In this document: in pieces, positions 32,370 through 42,831 of the stretch
Numbering within the stretch: the first letter of the stretch is position 1
How the letters are laid out: each line of letters starts with the position of its first letter
Made by a program: the position numbers and the translations under genes
Origin: Rhynchopus sp. YZ270_cl-10
Lineage: Eukaryota; Euglenozoa; Diplonemea; Diplonemida; Diplonemidae
DNA: 64,000 nt
NCBI GenBank assembly: GCA_964035575.1
Contig: OZ037900.1
Coordinates: forward strand, 620,001 to 684,000
Direction of reading: 5' to 3'
Notes under the pieces: generated by a model
The model's database searches: none
What the model was told of the DNA's origin: nothing
The model's input: the letters and a program-made list of their open reading frames with translations, nothing else

Positions 32370-33255
32370 GATGTATATTGTGTATGTTTGTATGTATAGG
32401 ACTATCTGCAGGGAGCTGTGTGGTGTCGTGTAGATGAGTAGGCAACCCGTGCTTTCGACTGGACGCTGTGGGTGCTTCTGTACAAAATGAACAGAAAAAT
32501 GAACTAAAAAAAATAACCGCCTTTTTTTTCTAATGTTTTTAGTGGTTTTTTTTGTCTTTTTTTTGTGCCCAAAGTTTTTGCATTTTTTTTTTGGGGGTGG
32601 CTAAGTTACGGTTAAAGTATTTTTTGTAGCTTTTCTTGTTTCAGGTTGTGTTTTGCTTTCCTTCTGGTGTGCGCGTGTGTGTGTTTTTCCCCGATCTATC
32701 CTTACAGGCATGCCTTTTTTGACCCCGAGCAATCAATCCTTCAACCCAGTTTTTAGTTTTTTGCAAAAAACGATTTTGGAACTGAAAGAAAAATCACAGA
32801 AAAATGGTTGACAAATAAGAATATATAGTATTTTCATCATATGCAATCAATAAATTGATAGTATATGGTGAGGGATCAACAAAAATGGTCCCATCTTTCT
32901 TTTTATGGTGTGTGTTTTGCAAAACGTAGAAAAGAAAAGTAAAATGCTTCTTACAAATAAGAATATATAAAAAAAACGGATATAAAGAAGAAGAGGACAA
33001 TACATTAGCACTGTACGGATGAACCAGAACATATCCCACCTCACGCGGACTTGCCAAGGGGACTACCAGTCGTAACGACCGATATTAAACTAGCAGCGTT
33101 ACTGGTGCAACACTAGTCGTAAAACAGTAGCTCAGTTGGACTACGAGCACTACTGGGAGTTCCCCCCTGGCTTAGTCAGCCGCACTCCCTATATGTCACC
33201 CCCTCCTCCCATTTGCCCTCTCTTTCGTGGAGTCTATGCAAAAAAAAAAATAAGA
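32370..33255 (+). repeat. mucin gene upstream region with a family K copy
   Basis: The main identifiable feature is family K at 32830-32895 (CATATGCAATCAATAAATTG, GGTGAGGGATCAAC). The rest is T-rich spacer without a supported gene. K also occurs at 61848-61910. Confidence 0.6.
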
Positions 33256-33296
33256 AAGTGTTTATAAGATGAACATAAGCCTCTCGTGCTTAGCCA
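33256..33296 (+). repeat. family F copy split by a hAT-type element
   Basis: TAAGATGAACATAAGCCTCT ... GTGCTTAGCCA runs to 33296 and resumes as CTTAGCCACC at 33983. Confidence 0.7.
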
Positions 33297-33392
33297 CAGT
33301 GTTTCCGCTATGAAGATATGACCCAAAAAATCTTCAAAAAAAAAAAAAATCTGGGATTTTCCCATTTTTTCCCATGAAGATATCTTCATGAG

Positions 33393-33429
<37 letters not shown>

Positions 33430-33982
33430 AGAAAAAAAGGGGAGGCAGGGCGTCGCGCGCGCGCGAAGCGCGTCTTATCCCCTTCCTGGTATCATTGTGA
33501 AGAGGAAAAAGCGAGATAAAGTTTCAGACCGTGCCCCCAATTCCCTCAATCTTTGCACCATTTGACAAAGAGTGAGAATAAGGGATCGGAAAAAATAAAA
33601 AAAGTAGCGTACCGTGCGCCTGCGGCGCAAAACTTATGAGCGGAATCCCACAGCCCTCTACCATAGTTTGGCTGTAAAAATGTTTGATTTTAAGTCACAA
33701 TTTTTGAAATGTTGCGTCGTGGCTTCGCCAAAAAGTTTTGATATCATGACCGCCGCTTCTTCCTGTACTGAGGGAAGGCAGGCGTAGAAAAAACATGAGA
33801 AAAAGGGTTGGTTTGGTTCTTGATGTACATTACCATCCCACGTCATCACGTATTTACCTGAAATGAACGGACCTTTTCGCGCGGAGCGCGAAAAAATTTT
33901 TTTGACCCCTTTTTGGACATATCTTCATATCTTCACGGTTTTGGAAAAAAAAATTTTTCCATGAAGATAAGCGGAAACCCTG
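33297..33982. mobile_element. non-autonomous hAT element, 686 bp
   Basis: Ends CAGTGTTTCCGC and GCGGAAACCCTG, flanked by an exact 8-bp duplication CTTAGCCA (33289-33296, 33983-33990) generated inside a family F repeat. Subterminal ATGAAGATATCTTCAT palindromes repeat on both sides. The interior has mini-palindromes (GTGCGCCTGCGGCGC, TTCGCGCGGAGCGCGAA) and a segment similar to 47930-48260. Its ends match those of 48287-51529, so the two belong to one end-type. Confidence 0.82.
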
Positions 33983-33990
33983 CTTAGCCA

Positions 33991-34900
33991 CCAAAAAAAA
34001 AAAAATCGGAGAGTGTCCTCATTTCTTGAAGATTGAAGAAATAATAATAATCACGCGTTCACGCTCACACATCTTACTAAACAAAAAAGTGCAAAAGATT
34101 TTTTTTTTCTTTTTTGAGAGCGCACAATGTTCCTTGAATGTTCCTCTCCCCCCTTATCATCCCCCTTAGTCTAACAAGGGGATGTCACAATAAAAGAGGA
34201 ATGGATATTGATGCAGGCACACACCTCTTTGGCCCCTGCCATCCGGATGAAAGCACAAAATAAAAATAGAACGGTTGAAAGAGAAGGGCATGCCACTGCG
34301 GCACTGCGTGTATACACTTCTAACTCAAAGAAACCGCACCCCCCCACCCACGCAGCCACGTTACCCATAAAGAAAAGATTTCCCTTTTTTTTGTCAGATG
34401 ATAAGCATTGCAATAGTCAGTCACCTTCAAAAAGAAAATCCTGCATAATTCTAAAAATCAAAATAAAAACCCAGAATGGGAAGGAAGGAAGGAAGGAAGG
34501 GGGGGAGGGTCTGAGGGAGAGGCAAAGAAGAAAGAGAGAGCCACGGCAAAACCTAAAATGTAACCTTGAAATACAAAGCCCTCTCGTGACAGTGTACCAA
34601 AAAAAAGGGGGGGTGTTTGGGGACAAATTATCTGGTGGTGGGGGGGGGAAATGTCAATCCGGTGAATTTTCTTTTTTTGATTTGCTCCCCCCTCATCCAT
34701 TATCACGTCTGGGGGGGCAGTGGGGGGCACAGCCCGTATACTTCCCCGAAGGTGTGGCAGAGTCCATCGACTCTGCTGGTGGGTTTTTTTTTTTTGCTTT
34801 TTTTTTGAAGTCTTGGTTGTATTAGTGTAGACACCCGAGGATGAACTTCACTATATATATATTTTTTTTTGCTTCTATGCTCTTGTTTTGTAGCTCCAAG
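33991..34900 (+). repeat. intergenic tract with J, A and B copies
   Basis: J fragment 34205-34260 (GATGCAGGCACACACCTCTT, CATCCGGATGAAAGCACAA), A fragment 34561-34602 (GCCCTCTCGTGACAGTGTAC) and B 34806-34850 (TTAGTGTAGACACCCGAGGA). No gene supported. Confidence 0.6.
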
Positions 34901-36240
34901 AGATATACCCTGCAACCACGATCGACGTAATGCAATATCCACCACTTTTTTTTTTGTTTTTGATAATTCTGAACCGTCAGCCACACAATGATGGCCACGC
35001 ATTTTTTTTTTTTTTTGCAATTTTCTTTAGGGTTGTGGGAGGGGAGAAGCTTCCTTTTTTTATGGAAGCATGGTGGGGTGGGCTTTTTTTTTAGAAAAAA
35101 AATATTGTTTTTTTGGGGAAATATAAATCTACAGAAGGGAAAAGAGAAGGCAATGAAGAGAAGAGAATTAGCTGTCAGATGAAGGCGCCTCACGTGCACA
35201 TTACATCGTGTTACCACTCATAAAGAGAGAGCTCAAAGCCGGAAAACAAAAGGTGAAAAAAATGTGTTAAACTGAAGTACGGTTGTTGTGGTTAATTGAG
35301 TACTCAAAGAAAACAAGCAAGTTTCTGTTTTTTTTCAATCCGTTTTGTTTGCCCGCAGCGCTGCCTCCAATCTTTTAAGAGTTGACAACAAGTTGTTTTA
35401 TCAAAAAAAAAAAAAAACAAAAAAACAACGCAAAAAAAAGGGGGTGGGTGTTATGCTGAGAGCACGCTGGGTTCTGCAATTTGACTGTCTCTTACAAAAA
35501 AGAAGAGTGGGGGAAAAAAAAAACGCTTTTTTTTGGAGCTCTTTTTGTTTTGTTTTTGTGAAGAAAACTCCAAAAAAAAGAGGGAAGGAAAACGCAAAGT
35601 TCCCTCCAAAAATCCTTCACATTTTTTTTTCTTTAAATGGTTTGCTTAAGTTAAATCTACATAATAGCTGCATATCACAGGGGGTTATTTTTATTATTAT
35701 TTTGTTAAAATTGTTGGAATAGTGTAGTTGCCACCTGTGCAAGCTTCACTTTTTCCTTTGTAATAAATAGGCGGTCGATAATCCATTCCAAGAAAAGAGA
35801 CAATTTTCTTATACATTCTTTTCTAAACGAAAAGAACCGTATTCGTACAAAAATTATTGAATGTAAAAACGGTCGAATTTTCAGAAAAAATCCTGAAAAA
35901 GGTACGAACATTATTACGGTCGATAATTTGTACGAACACGGAATATGAAAGAAAATTTTTGAAAGATAAATGTGCCGCTCGTACACACACACACACACAC
36001 ACCAAAAATGGAGAGCAGGGACGGTAAACAGTTCCTGCGCAGAAAATCACCGGACGGAACAGAAGGAGGGAAACACACTCGTCCATCCGACCTTTTTTTT
36101 TTTTTGTTTTTTGGGATCGGTACAAGCCTATCCCCGATGGGTTTTTTTATTTGCGGGGGAAAAATGAAACGCTTGTCTGACCTTAAGTATGGGTGGAGGG
36201 AAAGGGAGGGGGGAACTCTACATTAACAATTTTTTTTTTT
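34901..36240 (+). repeat. intergenic tract with C and E copies
   Basis: C at 35705-35755 (TAGTGTAGTTGCCACCTGTG) and E at 35955-36000 (AGATAAATGTGCCGCTCGTA). A small inverted motif around TTCGTACAAA lies at 35830-35940. Open frames here are poly-A/T driven and not supported. Confidence 0.55.
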
Positions 36241-36319
36241 TTGTTTTGTTTTCGTTTTTTTTTTTTGTTGGGGAGAGAGAGGGGGAGGGAAGCAAAAGCG
36301 TGAGGCAAAATGTGTCCAA

Positions 36320-36540
36320 GAAAAGTTGAAAAGTGCAAAACACCTTACCATTCATCGGCGGACGCAGGGCACTGGTTTTCCGCGGGTTATCGAAACCCCA
36401 GAGAGCACTTCATGCACACGGTTACACAATGTCAAAAAAAGTGAAGTTGATAGTGCAAAAGAAGAAAAATGGACGGTATACATGCAGGCACCTCCGACTG
36501 ACCCACTTACGATACCAGCCATCCGGATGAAAGCACAAAG
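36320..36540 (+). repeat. family G then family J fragment
   Basis: G at 36320-36430 (CGCGGGTTATCGAAACCCCA) and J at 36480-36540 (CACCTCCGACTGACCCACTT). The J fragment ends at the same place as other short J copies. Confidence 0.68.
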
Positions 36541-37112
36541 TTACACAGAGATCCTCAGCGTGGAGAAGAAAAAAAATGGGGATTTTTTTGGCTCATGTCT
36601 TCCTGGAGAAATTGAAGAAATGGAGGATGGATGGAGGGGGAAAAAAAATACCTGGGGTCAGTTGAAAACTGAGGGAGGGGGGGGGTACAAAAAAAAAATC
36701 CCCCTTTTTAAAAAAAAATCTTTCCCCCTCCCCCCATTGTCTATCACACATCGGTTACCATACCCCCCCACCCCGCTTCCAGGCAAGCCATGCTCCCAAT
36801 AAAATTATTTCCTTGAAAAAAAAAAGGGGGGTGGGGGAATAGGGCTTCTAAGACACGGCACTACGATAAGGGAGGAAAAGGCCTTCATATGGGGGGTTTT
36901 TTTCTTCTTCCCCTCTCTGCTCGAATTGAACAAAACAGATGAATTGAAGGGGAGGTTGTGGAAAATTGGGGGGGGGAATTGTTATGATCTATTAGCTATC
37001 GTGTATTTCGTGCATGGGGGTATTTTTCCCCCGTTTTTATATCATTGGATAAGTGCGCCGCAAAGGCCGCCGAACCTCTAACGTCGTCGAGATAACCATA
37101 AGGGGGAAGGCT
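36541..37112. other. spacer 3' of the kinesin gene
   Basis: Homopolymer-rich sequence with no supported gene and no recognised repeat family. Confidence 0.4.
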
Positions 37113-39492
37113 CTATTGGTCTTCGCCCTTGACAAAATATTTACTCAGGATTTCTTCTTCCTGTGTGGGTGGTGGTATTTAAGTGGAAGTGAATGACAAA
37201 GTTTTAAAAAAAAATAATTATATCATCATTGGTTAATGACAAACCTGCAGATGCGACTTGAACTGTGCAAGGTGCTGGCGGAGTTCGGAGATCTTCTTCT
37301 GCTTCAGCTTCAAGAGTCTGTAGTGTTGGTGTGAATATTGTTTTGCGTACATTCACCTTTTTTTTAAAAACTTGGTTGTATTAGTGTAGCCACGCTAGAG
37401 CACACTACTTTTTTCTGTGATGGCAATCGCCTAATTTATTTTGGGAAACCCGAGTCTGCACTCGATGTTATTTCCCCAACCTTAAAATCCCACACACATA
37501 CCCATCAAGGTTTCTGATGTACGCATCAATGTTAGACCCCGGCTGGTCAACAGCATCGAGCTGGGCCATCTCCTCCTTGATCACCTCCATGACCTCGTCC
37601 ACATGCGTGCGGTGCGCTGAGATCATTTCCTCCTCCTCTTGCAGGATGGTGTCGATGAGGCTTTCGTGGTGCTTCTCGAGCTCCTCCTTTGTGTACAGGC
37701 TTGTGTCGAAGGGGGCGCGAGGGCCGCTGGGTCCGGGTGCACTGTTGGTATCAGAGAGAGTTGCGTTTGTGTTGTCGTCTGTGTCTTCTGCGCTGTGTGG
37801 TGGTGATGGGTGCGGCTGGCGTACGGGGTCGCGGTATTGCTGCTGCTGCTGTGGTGCTGGCGCAGGCGCTGTAGAGAAGGGTGCCCTCTGTGCCGGCTCG
37901 CGGTTGAACTGCTGGTTTGCGGGCTTCTTCAACGGAGGCTTCTTCCTGCTGCGGTTTCCCACATTCCCAATCATCATGACGCGGTCGAAGTCATCTGTCG
38001 GCGCGCGCGCAGGCTTATCCTTAGACAAACTCTTGACACGGTCTGCGTACCGCAATGTGTTCAGGGTGTGCTCGCAGGACAGCGCTCCGGGCGCCACATT
38101 CGCAATCATGCAGGTCCGTGAGTTGCCTGCAAAGGAGTCGCGAAGGACTTCGGTTAGCTTCGACCCGCGGAAGGGAACGTGGCGTGCGCTTTGGTCTAAT
38201 GCGCGGATGCATTCCTTCAGTGCGAGGAGGGATTTGTTGATTTCTGCACCTTCCATGCGTGTGATGCGGTCGGTGTCCATGGTGTCGGCACCACGTTCGC
38301 TTCCGGCAAGGTCGATGAAGGAGAACTTCCCGTACACCGCGTGGTCGCGTTTGTTCTTTGCGAGCACCTTGACGTTGATGTTGAGGACTGCGTGCGACCG
38401 TGAGGAGTCCTGGTTTGCCCCTGTCGCTCCCTGTGCACGGACCTGGCTGCCCTCCTCAATGACCTTCATCATGCCGTCCACGTCCTGCACCAAATGCTCT
38501 GTCAACCCACAGATGTTCACCATCCCCTTCGAATCCTCCCTGCACGCAAGCTTCTGCCGGTTTTGCAGCAAATCAAACAGCTTCGTCCCATAGATCTCAT
38601 AGTACGAACACGTTGCGGTGTGGTGCGGCTCCAAACGAGAGAACAGATCTCTTGCCGCCAATGCGTACAGACCAAGCCCGGAGGACCCCTTACCAAGCAT
38701 GGTGAAGGTCTTTCCGGAACCGGTTTGCCCGTACGCAAAACAGGTCGCGTGGCCGCCTTCGAACACGGTTTCCACTAATGGTGCTGCGGTGCGCATGTAC
38801 ACAGCCTCGTTGTTGCATTCCTCGTCAAACACTTCGTCAAAGGTGAAGCTGTGCTCCTCGATGTAGGTGCTGCAGTCGACACGGGTTTTTGGCTCGCGAA
38901 CGAAAAGGGTGCTGTCGTCAACGCGAAGAACACTGTTGTCACCTCGGTCGGACTCGGTCGGGTTCAATGGCCGTTTCCTCACGCAGACGCTGATACGGTC
39001 GCGGATGGTGCTCTTTTTCGCTGTGGGTCTTGCTGCGGCATTGGTACCAAGGCTTTTTCTCCTCATAGGCGCAGATTGCTGTTGCGCTGCTGCTGCTGGC
39101 GGTGCGCGGGTTGGTTGGTTCATCATGTGGGCAGCTCCGCTGTCAAGCTCCTCCATCCCAAAGAGACCTTCGGCACCTCCATCCAACGGCAGCATTGCGC
39201 ATGATGCGAGCATGTTGACCTGGTCCTTCTCCATGTCTTTCGGTGCAGGAGGAACGTTTTCCTTTTGTGTGCTGACCGGAGTCTCACGTTTGATGTTCTG
39301 GATAAGTTCGAACAGCTTGCGTCTGTCTGCCGTGCTGGTCACTCCCACAGAGTTGTAGTTGTGCATCGTAAGGCTTGCCAGACTCTGCACAGTCATTCCT
39401 ACACTCTGAAAGGAGCTGTGGTGGTGGCCCAACCCCGCAGTGTGCAGCCACTGCGCAAGCGAAGTTTCGCCGCTTGCATCCTCGAACGGCAT
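37113..39492 (-). CDS. kinesin-13 with N-terminal SAM-like domain
   Basis: Exons 39492-37502, 37317-37245 and 37160-37113 join in phase to about 703 residues. The N-terminus ([20 protein letters not shown], about 10-70) resembles a SAM domain. The motor runs from about 164 to 495: [13 protein letters not shown]-loop [11 protein letters not shown], switch [13 protein letters not shown], switch [10 protein letters not shown], and KECIRALDQ with [16 protein letters not shown]. The motor is internal and ECIRALD is typical of kinesin-13, whose members depolymerise microtubule ends at kinetochores, spindles or flagella. The two short 3' exons ([19 protein letters not shown], then [15 protein letters not shown]) give the C-terminal coiled coil expected of this class. 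Donors are GTATGT and GTTTGT. ATG at 39492 (MPFEDASG) was chosen over an upstream in-frame start in low-complexity sequence. Confidence 0.92.
37318..37501 (-). repeat. kinesin intron 1 made largely of families B and D
   Basis: A 184-bp intron, GTATGT to ACTACAG. On the plus strand, family B is at 37366-37405 (TTGTATTAGTGTAGCCACGC) and family D at 37408-37475 (TGATGGCAATCGCCTAATTT). Together they cover more than half of the intron. Confidence 0.78.
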
Positions 39493-40128
39493 TTTGCAAA
39501 AGAAGAGGAGAAGAGAAGAGAGAAGAGGTGATGCGCTTTTTTTTTTTCGGTTTTCTTTTGGGCGGGATTCCCCTCCCCGAAGGTTGTGTTGTGTGTGTTG
39601 TGTGTTTCTGTTGTGTTTTTTTATCAACAAAAAGGAAAGGGGGGGAGGGAGAGAAACAAGAAGTTATTTGAGTTACTGGGGGGGGCCGAATAAACGAGGT
39701 AATTCGAATAAAGCACGTACGTCGAATAAAGCACGCATTTGAAAAATGGGTTTTTTGCTTTTTTTTGCGTCGAATAAAGCACGTACGTGTTTTATTCGAC
39801 TTTTTGAACTTTTCCTGTGTTGTGACAAGGTAGTTCGTATTTTGTGAAAATTTAAGTCGCTGAAATTTTGTCCATTTTTCCGTATATCCCCCACCACAAG
39901 CCGGGATTGGCTCGGAAATGCAGCAAAATCACCTCTTGGGCGAAAAAAAAATCGAAAAAAAATTGTGATTGTAAAAACTTTCCAAAAAGTTCAAAAAGGC
40001 GAATAAAGCACGTACGTGCTTTATTCGCCTTTTCGAACTTTTTTTTTTTTTAAAACCTCAGGATCTGAAGTGTAGGGACGCCTAATAAAACACGTACGTG
40101 CTTTATTCGACCCCCCCCCCCCCCCCTA

Positions 40129-41763
40129 GGGGGGTCCACGTAGAAGGAATTCCTTAAGGATTTGCTGTCCCAAACCCATTTTTTTGAAATTTAGGTGAAG
40201 AAACCCACTAAAAAGGTCGTACCTGGCCGCAAATCGCCCTGGGGATCACGAAAATATCCCATTAAACCACCTGACAACCTCTACAGAGACTTTCCTGATT
40301 AAAAAAAATCGGTTTTTTGTGAAAAATCTCCAAAAATAGCGTCATCAAATCGTCATCAACATGGGCCAAAATGCAACACTTACCAAAAAAATTCTCCAAT
40401 CAGACAAAAATCCTTCTAAACACCCGAAAAACACCCCAGTCCACATCCGGTGGGGTCCCAGGGTGGAAATATATAGTTTTTACAGCTTTTAGGGGTCCTG
40501 TGTGAGTACCAGATGCATTTTGCAGTGGGTGTGTGTGCCCCAAACGCTTAAAAGTACCCTTTTTATAGTCACTTTTTTGACTTTTTTTGTACCTGAAAAC
40601 CCCCAAAAAAGTGCCAAGGTAGTCGGAATGGTGTCCAAACACCCAGGAAAATGTCCCCCAGACCCCATGTAGGGTGAAAAATAGCATTTTGGGCACTTGG
40701 GAGGGTTTTATAGGCCATGCAACACTTATGCAACACTTAAGCAACGGCTATGCAACGCCTAGCAGAAGACCATTTATTTACCAAAAAAAAATAATACCAA
40801 TTCATTCAAAACACCAAAAAACCACCTCGGCCCACCTCCAATGAGGTCCCGAGGTGGAAATGTGTGGATTTTGCAGCTTTTTGGGGTCCCTAGGGGGTTT
40901 TTGAGGGTGTTTTTGTGTCTGCAACGCTTAAAATAACGGTATTTCCCCCCATCCTTTTGACGTATTTCGCACCCAAAATAAAAACCCTAAAAGGCGTGTT
41001 CAGGCAGTCGCAGAAGTGTCTAAATCCCTCTGAATTGCCTGACAGACCTCCCGAGCTGTGGAAAATCGTACTTGCAACACTTGCCAGGGCTTTTTGGTCC
41101 CTGAAAATGACAACGTACCCTGTGCCTAAGTGCAGTAAAGCCTTCCTTGCCTCCTCCTATGACCAATGATTCTTGCGAATCCGTTGTCGGTGTCCTTGAC
41201 CAAGTTGCAAGCCACCACGGAAGGAGCCAGCACCCCGACAACACCGACTCACTGTCGCTGGAACCTAGACATCCTCTACAGTCTAGGTTGGGTTCCGTCT
41301 TTCTCAAGGGAAGAACTTGCCGCAGGATACACCAAGCGCACCACAAAGGCAGGTCCATGCAAAGTACCCAGAAGTAGCAACTTGAAAAGTACAACACTAA
41401 ATTGCTTCATCTTTTCACAAAGACAGAGTTGCGGGAATTTGCGGCAGATTGTGCACCCCTTGACGATGAAGACACCGGTACGATGAATAAGGAGCCTCTG
41501 GTCGCTATGCTGTCTCAGTGAGCAGTACAGGGATTCTATAGGCATATTAGGGGGTATAATTACATGGAAAAAGGCGGAAAAAGCGGAAAAAAACACCAAA
41601 AAATCAGAAAAAAGTACGAAATAGTGCTCAAAAGTGTGTTTTTCGTGGTTTTGGGTGATTTTTTGGGGGTTTGGGGGTCTTTTGGGGTGTTTTTTCGGGT
41701 TTTTCGCGGGTTTTTACAAAAAAAAGTGGTTTGGGACAGCAAAAACGGCCGGACGGACCCCCC
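40129..41763. mobile_element. nested TA-target element E1
   Basis: GGGGGGTCC at the left and GGACCCCCC at the right, bordered by TA (40127-40128, 41764-41765). Inner inverted blocks TTTGCTGTCCCAAACC and GGTTTGGGACAGCA strengthen the call. A plus-strand stretch ending near 41521 (KTELREFAADCAPLDDEDTG, then a hydrophobic LVAML and stop) resembles the end of a SAP-like domain and may be a coding remnant. Confidence 0.6.
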
Positions 41764-41784
41764 TACCCCCCCCCCCCCCCCCTA

Positions 41785-42815
41785 GGCATACAGTACGTCC
41801 GAATCGGATCCGATAATATTATCGGATGATTATCGGCCAATTATCGGATCCGATAATCATCCGATAATTTTTTTAGTTGGAATTCTACTAAGACTTTTTG
41901 CTCGTTTTTTTTTTTTTGAGAAGATTTTGTGGCCAATCTTTCAAATAAAGCGGTTTTTGGGCAGAAATAATTTAGTGGGGTTGTCTCTGCAGGTGGAGAG
42001 AGTGAGGTACTGTATACTATATACTGTGTACTGTGTACTGTATACTGTATACTGTATACTGTATACTGTATACTGTATACTGTATACTGTATACTGTATA
42101 CTGTATACTGTATACTGTATACTGTATACTGTATACTGTATACTGTATACTGTATACTGTATACTGTATACTGTATACTGTATACTGTATACTGTATACT
42201 GTATACTGTATACTGTATACTGTATACTGTATACTGTATACTGTATACTGTATACTGTATACTGTATACTGTATACTGTATACTGTATACTGTATACTGT
42301 ATACTGTATACTGTATACTGTATACTGTATACTGTATACTGTATACTGTATACTGTATACTGTATACTGTATACTGTATACTGTATACTGTGTACTGTAT
42401 ACTGTGTACTGTGTACTGTGTACTGTGTACTGTGTACTGTGTACTGTGTACTGTGTACTGTGTACTGTGTACTGTGTACTGTGTACTGTGTACTGTGTAC
42501 TGTGTACTGTGTACTGTTGCACCGCACAAGACCACCACCCCAAGTGTGTTTGTATTTTTATTTTACTATTTCTTCAGGACAGTTGGGTCCCAATCTTTCA
42601 AATAAAGGACAAAATTTGCACTTTTACCGCTCTCCAAGCATGTTAGGACCCATTATCGGATGATTATCGGACATCCGATAATAGCCGATAATCATCCGAT
42701 AATGACCGATAATCATCCGATAATGACCGATAATGGCCGATTCGGATCCGATAATTTCAGATTTTTTTGGGAAATCCGATAATGGCCGATAACCGATTCG
42801 GACGTACTGTATGCC
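41785..42815. mobile_element. nested TA-target element E2 with minisatellite core
   Basis: Perfect ends GGCATACAGTACGTCCGAAT and ATTCGGACGTACTGTATGCC flanked by TA. Subterminal arrays of ATTATCGG / CCGATAAT motifs occur at 41805-41875 and 42650-42785. The core is a 7-bp minisatellite (42010-42516) between two copies of CAATCTTTCAAATAAAG. Non-autonomous. Confidence 0.75.
42010..42516. repeat. 7-bp minisatellite, about 72 units
   Basis: CTGTATA units up to about 42387, then an abrupt change to CTGTGTA units. Because 7 is not a multiple of 3, each unit set gives open frames on both strands; these are not genes. Confidence 0.95.
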
Positions 42816-42831
42816 TAGGGGGGGTCACAAG

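Noticed and set aside
37517-38593. 358-codon plus-strand frame
   Set aside because: Antisense of the kinesin motor, which is clearly conserved on the minus strand.
41841-42646. Long frames on both strands over the TACTGTA array
   Set aside because: A 7-bp minisatellite inside a non-autonomous element; no gene signal.
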